From the NCBI GenBank assembly GCA_947377705.1, contig CANCGU010000028.1, forward strand, positions 1 to 18,575: a DNA stretch of 18,575 bases, read 5' to 3'. This stretch comes from Comamonadaceae bacterium (GTDB taxonomy: Bacteria; Pseudomonadota; Gammaproteobacteria; Burkholderiales; Burkholderiaceae). The translations under genes were made by a program, and so were the position numbers. This document shows positions 15,016 to 18,575 of the stretch, piece after piece (within the stretch, counting starts at the first letter, position 1; every line of letters starts with the position of its first letter). The notes beneath the pieces were generated by a model. The model was not told the origin of the DNA and did not search any database. It worked only from the letters and a program-made list of their open reading frames with translations.

Positions 15016-15099
15016 GTTCAACCCCTATTTTTAGACCTTGTCATCGCCGTTTGCATGGCCGTCTGGTTCAATACATCTAACTTCCCGAAAACGGAGGTT

Positions 15100-15120
15100 G
15101 GTTCTGAAAAATTCAGAACC
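15100..15120 (+). promoter_or_regulatory. 5'-UTR hairpin before the porin ribosome binding site
   Basis: Perfect 9-bp arms GGTTCTGAA (15100-15108) and TTCAGAACC (15112-15120) enclose AAA. The GGAGAA ribosome binding site follows at 15135-15140. With no T-run after it, it is not a terminator; such leader stems can stabilise an abundant mRNA or expose sites for regulatory RNAs. The role is inferred. Confidence 0.55.
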
Positions 15121-15147
15121 CCTGTTCAAACCTTGGAGAACCTTGAA

Positions 15148-16320
15148 ATGAAAAAAACCCTCGTTGCATTGGCCGCATTGGCCGCGACTTCTGCATTCGC
15201 TCAATCCACTGTGACCATCTACGGTAACTTGGATCAAGGCGTATATCGTTCTACTGACTCTGGCACCGCCACTACCAAAATCGCTTCTAACGTGAACAGC
15301 ACTTCAGTGTTGGGTTTCCGCGGTACGGAAGATCTGGGCGGTGGCCTTAGCGCTGGTTTCCATCTTTTGTCAGAACTCAGCTTGCCAGAAGGTCAAGTTG
15401 GTTCTCCTACTTCTGGTGATGCAGCTCAGTCTGGTCAAAAAACCAACTTCTTTACACGTGCTGCTAACGTCTCTTTGACAGATACCAGCATTGGTTCTTT
15501 TGAAATCGGCCGCATTCAAGACGCAGTGTGGTTGACACAAGGTGCTTTCAGCAACACAGGCTCTAACTCATTTGGTTGGAGTGCTTTGACTGCTCAACAG
15601 ACCAACACTGGCTCTTTGGCCACATTGGGCTTTGGTAAAGCAGCAGCTGACACAGCTTACAGCGGCACAACTGGCACAGCTGGCGTGGCTAACAACTCTC
15701 AAAGTGGTTCTGCTCCTATCAACTTCAACGCAGGTTGGGGCTTCAAGACTAAATCATTCGAAGGCCTGCAGTTGACTTATCAACACGTTGGTAACCAAAT
15801 GCAATCTCAAGCACCTAATGCTGCGTACACAGCTGGTCAAGGTTATGCATACCGTATTGAGTACACCAATGGTCCTTTGAACGTTCAATACGCAGAATCT
15901 ATCCGTACTGATGCTGGCGATATCAAAGCTCTTAAGTTCAAAACTTACGGTGCTACATACCAATTGGGCGCTGCCAAGTTGGTGGCAGCTCAATCTAAGT
16001 TGACTACAGCCGGCGGTTTCTCGAACATCGACGGCAACACTGTTAACGGTGTGGGCGTTTTGTATGACGTGAACGCAAAAGTCAACGTGGCCGCAGGTTA
16101 CACCACAATGAAAGACGACGTCACTGGCGACCAAACCAAAGTGACTGGTTTGACAGCTCGTTACATGTTCTCTAAGCGCACACAAGCATACGCTGGTGTT
16201 GGCCATGGCACCAACGGTCCATCATTGAAGACAACTGTGTTCTACGGCGGTCCTTCAGCCTTGTCAACAGCAGGTGCGTCGTCAAATGGTTACCTCGTTG
16301 GTATCCGTCACTCTTTCTAA
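15148..16320 (+). CDS. Gram-negative porin (OmpC/PhoE-like trimeric general porin)
   Basis: This 390-aa outer-membrane protein should form a 16-stranded diffusion pore. The signal peptide MKKTLVALAALAATSAFA is cleaved before QSTVTIYG, the usual start of Burkholderiales porins. Typical porin segments follow: SVLGFRGTEDLGGGLSAGFHLL, GSFEIGRIQD, and a C-terminal strand GYLVGIRHSF ending in Phe, the beta-barrel assembly signal. The ATG at 15148 has GGAGAA at 15135-15140; the frame is open upstream to 14938, but that extension is non-coding in character. The gene uses many T/A-ending codons (GCT, GGT, ACA), unlike the GC-rich T2SS genes, as expected of a strongly expressed gene. Substrate specificity cannot be told. 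Confidence 0.94.
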   Translation: MKKTLVALAALAATSAFAQSTVTIYGNLDQGVYRSTDSGTATTKIASNVNSTSVLGFRGTEDLGGGLSAGFHLLSELSLPEGQVGSPTSGDAAQSGQKTNFFTRAANVSLTDTSIGSFEIGRIQDAVWLTQGAFSNTGSNSFGWSALTAQQTNTGSLATLGFGKAAADTAYSGTTGTAGVANNSQSGSAPINFNAGWGFKTKSFEGLQLTYQHVGNQMQSQAPNAAYTAGQGYAYRIEYTNGPLNVQYAESIRTDAGDIKALKFKTYGATYQLGAAKLVAAQSKLTTAGGFSNIDGNTVNGVGVLYDVNAKVNVAAGYTTMKDDVTGDQTKVTGLTARYMFSKRTQAYAGVGHGTNGPSLKTTVFYGGPSALSTAGASSNGYLVGIRHSF

Positions 16321-16328
16321 TCCCAACG

Positions 16329-16341
16329 CTGGCTTAGCCAG
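16329..16341 (+). repeat. Small hairpin just after the porin stop
   Basis: Arms CTGGC and GCCAG enclose TTA, starting 8 nt after the porin stop. There is no T-run. It is the weakest of three hairpins that each sit between an outer-membrane gene's stop and its terminator. Confidence 0.45.
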
Positions 16342-16363
16342 TTAAAGATTTAAAAGACCCAAG

Positions 16364-16397
16364 GCCCCACTTCTTGCAAAAGCAGTGGGGCTTTTTT
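16364..16397 (+). terminator. Rho-independent terminator after the porin
   Basis: Arms GCCCCACT (16364-16371) and AGTGGGGC (16384-16391) are followed by six Ts (16392-16397). It ends 20 nt before the ribosome binding site of the next gene, so that gene depends on read-through or on a promoter close to or upstream of this hairpin. Confidence 0.9.
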
Positions 16398-16427
16398 GAT
16401 TTCAAAAACAAAATATCGGAGACGAAA

Positions 16428-17156
16428 ATGACTTCTATTTCAAAAATTGCCTTGGCTTGTGCTGCCTTGGTCGCTGCATCAGGTGCCTTTGCTCAAAAAG
16501 CAGGCGATAACATCATCGGCATTGGCCTAGCTTCAATTAATCCTGATGCCAATTTGGGCGTGGTGACTTCAACCAGCGCCAGTGCAGCCTCTGCTGCTGC
16601 ATTCACAGGTCAACTCAAAGACGCTACGGCCAAAGTGGGCAGTGAAACCACCATCTCATTGGGCTTGTTGCACATGTACACAGACAACATCGGTGGTGAG
16701 TTCACCATTGGCGTGCCTGCTGAGTTCACACAAGACCTGAATACCCCTAACGGCAGCGCCCCTTCACATGCAGCCGCAGCCAAGATGAAAATCTGGACGC
16801 CCACCGCTGTGGCCAAGTACTTCTTTGGTACAGCGCAAGACCAATGGCGTCCGTATGTGGGTTTTGGTTTTTCTCGTGTTTCATTTCACAACGTGTCGAC
16901 CAACGCAGCAGACAGAACGGTGGTGGCCTTGGCTGGTACTTCAGCTGACTTCTCCTCTTCATGGGCGCCTGTGTACAACGCGGGTGTAATTTACAACATT
17001 GATGACAAGTGGAGCATCAATGGTTCTGCCTCATACATTCCAATTACTACAACGGCCACGTTTGTGGGGCCAGGTATGGGTGTGCCAGTAACGAGCTCGG
17101 GTGATGTCAAGCTCAACACAATGGACTATGTGATTCGTGTGGGTTACAAGTTTTAA
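16428..17156 (+). CDS. OmpW-family outer-membrane protein, long variant
   Basis: This 242-aa protein has a signal peptide (MTSISKIALACAALVAASGAFA, cleaved before QKAGDN) and an OmpW-like eight-stranded barrel: the first strand NIIGIGLASINPDANLG, GGEFTIGVPAEF, AVAKYFFGTAQDQWRPYVGFGFSRVSF, YNAGVIYNIDDKWSINGSASYIP, and the terminal VIRVGYKF ending in Phe. OmpW proteins form a narrow hydrophobic channel in the outer membrane; substrates here are unknown. It is longer than the usual ~200 aa because of an Ala/Ser/Thr-rich stretch after strand 1 (TSTSASAASAAAFTG) and extra loop residues. The ATG at 16428 has GGAGAC at 16418-16423. It lies directly behind the porin terminator and precedes a second, more standard OmpW gene. 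Confidence 0.9.
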   Translation: MTSISKIALACAALVAASGAFAQKAGDNIIGIGLASINPDANLGVVTSTSASAASAAAFTGQLKDATAKVGSETTISLGLLHMYTDNIGGEFTIGVPAEFTQDLNTPNGSAPSHAAAAKMKIWTPTAVAKYFFGTAQDQWRPYVGFGFSRVSFHNVSTNAADRTVVALAGTSADFSSSWAPVYNAGVIYNIDDKWSINGSASYIPITTTATFVGPGMGVPVTSSGDVKLNTMDYVIRVGYKF

Positions 17157-17173
17157 GCCAGATATTGGCTTAA
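17153..17173 (+). repeat. Hairpin overlapping the stop codon of the long ompW-like gene
   Basis: Eight-base arms TTAAGCCA (17153-17160) and TGGCTTAA (17166-17173) enclose GATAT. The stop codon lies in the left arm. No T-run follows. It is the second in the set of post-stop hairpins. Confidence 0.55.
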
Positions 17174-17196
17174 CTCGTTAGGAATCTAAACGTATG

Positions 17197-17231
17197 AAAC
17201 CCCATCACTCGTCAGAGTGGTGGGGTTTTTT
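17197..17231 (+). terminator. Rho-independent terminator after the long ompW-like gene
   Basis: A 14-bp stem with one T-G wobble joins 17197-17210 to 17215-17228 around a GTCA loop, with the core CCCCATCACTC and GAGTGGTGGGG. Six Ts follow the GGGG (17226-17231). Confidence 0.94.
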
Positions 17232-17248
17232 ATGCGGCTCAATTCTCC

Positions 17249-17262
17249 TTGATCTAGGTCAA
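17249..17262 (+). promoter_or_regulatory. FNR/ANR-type box, distal site upstream of ompW
   Basis: TTGAT-CTAG-GTCAA fits the FNR/ANR pattern TTGATnnnn(A/G)TCAA with one base off the perfect palindrome. Its centre is 32 bp upstream of the next box, about three helical turns, so both would face the same side. It would sit near -73.5 for the promoter proposed at the proximal box. Confidence 0.72.
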
Positions 17263-17280
17263 GCATTTGCAGGCGTGTAG

Positions 17281-17294
17281 TTGATGCGCATCAA
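17281..17294 (+). promoter_or_regulatory. FNR/ANR-type box, proximal site upstream of ompW
   Basis: TTGAT-GCGC-ATCAA is a perfect match to the FNR consensus TTGATnnnnATCAA. If bound in class II geometry (-41.5), transcription would start at 17329 with TGAAAT at 17317-17322 as the -10 (four of six bases). That leaves a 37-nt leader containing the ribosome binding site. The oxygen-sensing role is inferred from the motif. Confidence 0.82.
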
Positions 17295-17365
17295 TATGTG
17301 TTCTTCCGATTCGCAGTGAAATTAGCAGCACGGGAATAGACCCGAGTAAAGCTAAGGAAAACATC

Positions 17366-17962
17366 ATGAAAAAAATTCTCATCGCCGCTGCTGTTGGTAT
17401 GTTGGTTGCTGGCCAAGTGGCTGCACAAGAAAGCCCTTGGTTGGTGCGTGCGCGTGCTGTGAACATGCATATGACCAATGAGAACTCAACGCCTGTCACA
17501 GGATTGGGCGCATCCAACAAGACGATTCCAGAAGTGGATGTTTCCTACTTCTTCAACAAGAACATTGCAGCTGAGTTGATTTTGACTGTTCCTCAACAAA
17601 TGAACGTTGTTGCCGCAGGTGGCGACGTGGGCACGTTCAAGGCTTTGCCGCCTACGTTGACCGTGCAATACCACTTCACCGACTTGAAGGGTTACACGCC
17701 TTATGTGGGCGCAGGCGTGAACTTCACCAAAATCACAAATGTGAATTTGGCTGGCGGTGCCTTCAGCTTGGATAACCACAGCTACGGTTTTGCCTTGCAA
17801 GCCGGCGTCGACGTACCGTTGACCAAGCAAGTTTCTTTGAACTTCGACATCAAGAAAGTTCAAATTCAATCGGATGTTTACGTCGCCGCGACAGGCGCTA
17901 AAGCGGGTACGCTCAAGCTCGACCCAACCTTGGTGGGCGTGGGCATTGGTTACGGCTTCTAA
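17366..17962 (+). CDS. ompW: OmpW-family outer-membrane protein
   Basis: This 198-aa protein is a standard-length OmpW: signal peptide MKKILIAAAVGMLVAGQVAA, then QESPWLVRARAVNMHM, the family's mature start. Family strands follow: PEVDVSYFFNKNIAAELILTVPQ, LPPTLTVQYHFTDLKGYTPYVGAGVNFT, YGFALQAGVDVPL, LNFDIKKVQIQSD, and the final DPTLVGVGIGYGF ending in Phe. OmpW barrels hold a hydrophobic channel and are often controlled by oxygen or stress. The ATG at 17366 has AAGGAAA at 17354-17360. Two FNR-type boxes lie upstream, and a strong terminator follows. It is more canonical than the OmpW-like gene before it, from which it differs clearly in sequence, so they are old paralogs rather than a fresh duplication. 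Confidence 0.94.
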   Translation: MKKILIAAAVGMLVAGQVAAQESPWLVRARAVNMHMTNENSTPVTGLGASNKTIPEVDVSYFFNKNIAAELILTVPQQMNVVAAGGDVGTFKALPPTLTVQYHFTDLKGYTPYVGAGVNFTKITNVNLAGGAFSLDNHSYGFALQAGVDVPLTKQVSLNFDIKKVQIQSDVYVAATGAKAGTLKLDPTLVGVGIGYGF

Positions 17963-17966
17963 GCGA

Positions 17967-17991
17967 CTTTCACTGACTTTGTCAGTGAAAG
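17967..17991 (+). repeat. Strong hairpin just after the ompW stop
   Basis: Perfect 11-bp arms CTTTCACTGAC (17967-17977) and GTCAGTGAAAG (17981-17991) enclose TTT, 4 nt after the stop. Only CTTAAAAA follows, so it is not a classic terminator on the plus strand. It is the third and strongest of the post-stop hairpins. Confidence 0.65.
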
Positions 17992-18006
17992 CTTAAAAAG
18001 CCTCAG

Positions 18007-18039
18007 ACCCCCTCACTTGAAAGAGTGAGGGGGTTTTTT
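18007..18039 (+). terminator. Rho-independent terminator after ompW
   Basis: Arms ACCCCCTCACT (18007-18017) and AGTGAGGGGGT (18024-18034) enclose TGAAAG, which closes as a GAAA tetraloop. Six Ts follow the G-run (18034-18039). Confidence 0.94.
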
Positions 18040-18072
18040 ATACCCAGACGAATTGCGTCGATAATTTTTGAT

Positions 18073-18575
18073 GTGAACACGCCTGATATTTTTTCTTCAT
18101 TAGCCCATGAGCGCCGCTCTGTGCGTGTCTATCTTTCTAAGCCTGTGCCCGATGCGTTATTGCGCGAGGTGCTGGTGTTGGCTCGGCTGGCCCCCAGTGG
18201 TGCCAATCTGCAGCCCGGCGCGTTCATGGCGATCCAAGGGGCGGTGAGGCAGCAGCTTAGCCATGATTTGGTCAATGCATGGCGTGCCGGGCAGCAAGAA
18301 AAAGAAGACTACGACTACTTTCCTAACCCCATGCCCATGACGCTTCGTCGTCGTCAAGTGGCGTCTGCGCAAGCTTTGTATGGCGCATTGCATGTGGCAC
18401 GCGACGATCGTGCTGGGCGAGATGCACAGTTTGAGCGCAATTTCCGTTTCTTTGATGCACCTGTGGCACTGGTGGTGACCATGACGCACGGGTTTGGCAG
18501 CGGGGGTTACATGGACCTTGGTATGGCGCTGTATGGCTTGATGTTGGCCGCGCAAGCCAAAGGGTTGGCAACATG
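18073..18575 (+). CDS. Nitroreductase-family flavoprotein (partial, C-terminus off right edge)
   Basis: About 167 codons of an FMN-dependent nitroreductase-like oxidoreductase are present, probably some three quarters of the gene. FMN phosphate-binding residues are seen at 14-20 (RRSVRVY), and the conserved APSGANLQPG follows at about 40-49, then FRFFDAPVALVVTM and the family's late helix GYMDLGMALYGLMLAAQAKGL. The only start that retains the RRSxR motif is the GTG at 18073. No in-frame ATG occurs until about 18223, past both motifs, and no ribosome binding site is obvious. The in-vivo substrate cannot be told from sequence. It starts 34 nt after the ompW terminator, so it has its own promoter or relies on read-through. 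Confidence 0.88.
   Translation, partial: MNTPDIFSSLAHERRSVRVYLSKPVPDALLREVLVLARLAPSGANLQPGAFMAIQGAVRQQLSHDLVNAWRAGQQEKEDYDYFPNPMPMTLRRRQVASAQALYGALHVARDDRAGRDAQFERNFRFFDAPVALVVTMTHGFGSGGYMDLGMALYGLMLAAQAKGLAT

Noticed and set aside
14938..15147. N-terminal extension of the porin by 70 codons
   Set aside because: The GGAGAA site and classic MKKTLVALAALA signal peptide fix the start at 15148; the extension lacks a ribosome binding site and would bury the signal peptide.
18323..18574. Minus-strand open frames opposite the nitroreductase gene
   Set aside because: They lie antisense to a plus-strand frame with clear FMN-binding motifs, and no start signal or known features are seen.

Overview
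The window reads as chromosomal DNA of a Gram-negative betaproteobacterium, most likely a Comamonadaceae member (Burkholderiales; a Limnohabitans- or Rhodoferax-like organism is a guess). The grounds are the order and style of the type II secretion (T2SS) genes, a porin with a leader typical of that family, a Coq7-type ubiquinone hydroxylase, and GC-rich genes packed with ATGA overlaps. There is no rRNA, tRNA, CRISPR array, insertion sequence or phage gene cluster. No gene-free stretch exceeds 300 bases: the longest are 14901-15147 (247 nt before the porin) and 17157-17365 (209 nt between the two OmpW genes).

Region 1 (1-10510) is a T2SS locus. On the minus strand, in transcription order, lie gspG, H, I, J, K, L, M, N, D, E and F, with gspF cut by the left edge. 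Five junctions (H/I, I/J, J/K, K/L, L/M) overlap by 1-4 nt, so translation is probably coupled. gspC lies on the plus strand, head to head with gspG, with essentially no intergenic space. Together these encode the pseudopilus (G-K), the inner-membrane platform (C, F, L, M, N), the cytoplasmic ATPase (E) and the secretin (D). The prepilin peptidase gspO/pilD is not in the window.

Region 2 (10481-14900) places two small toxin-antitoxin modules between housekeeping genes. ilvA (threonine deaminase, minus) converges on gspC at a shared bidirectional terminator. Then come a HigBA-like toxin-antitoxin pair (plus), an OsmC-family redox protein (plus), a HepT/MntA pair (minus), and coq7 (minus). mntA starts 9 nt after the coq7 stop and may share its transcript. 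osmC and hepT overlap tail to tail within one TTAA.

Region 3 (14901-18575) is an outer-membrane block on the plus strand: a general porin, a long OmpW-family barrel, and a second OmpW-family barrel preceded by two FNR/ANR-type boxes. Each gene is followed by a small hairpin and then a strong rho-independent terminator of similar design. These genes look richer in A/T-ending codons than the T2SS genes, which fits high expression. A nitroreductase-family gene starts at 18073 and runs off the right edge.
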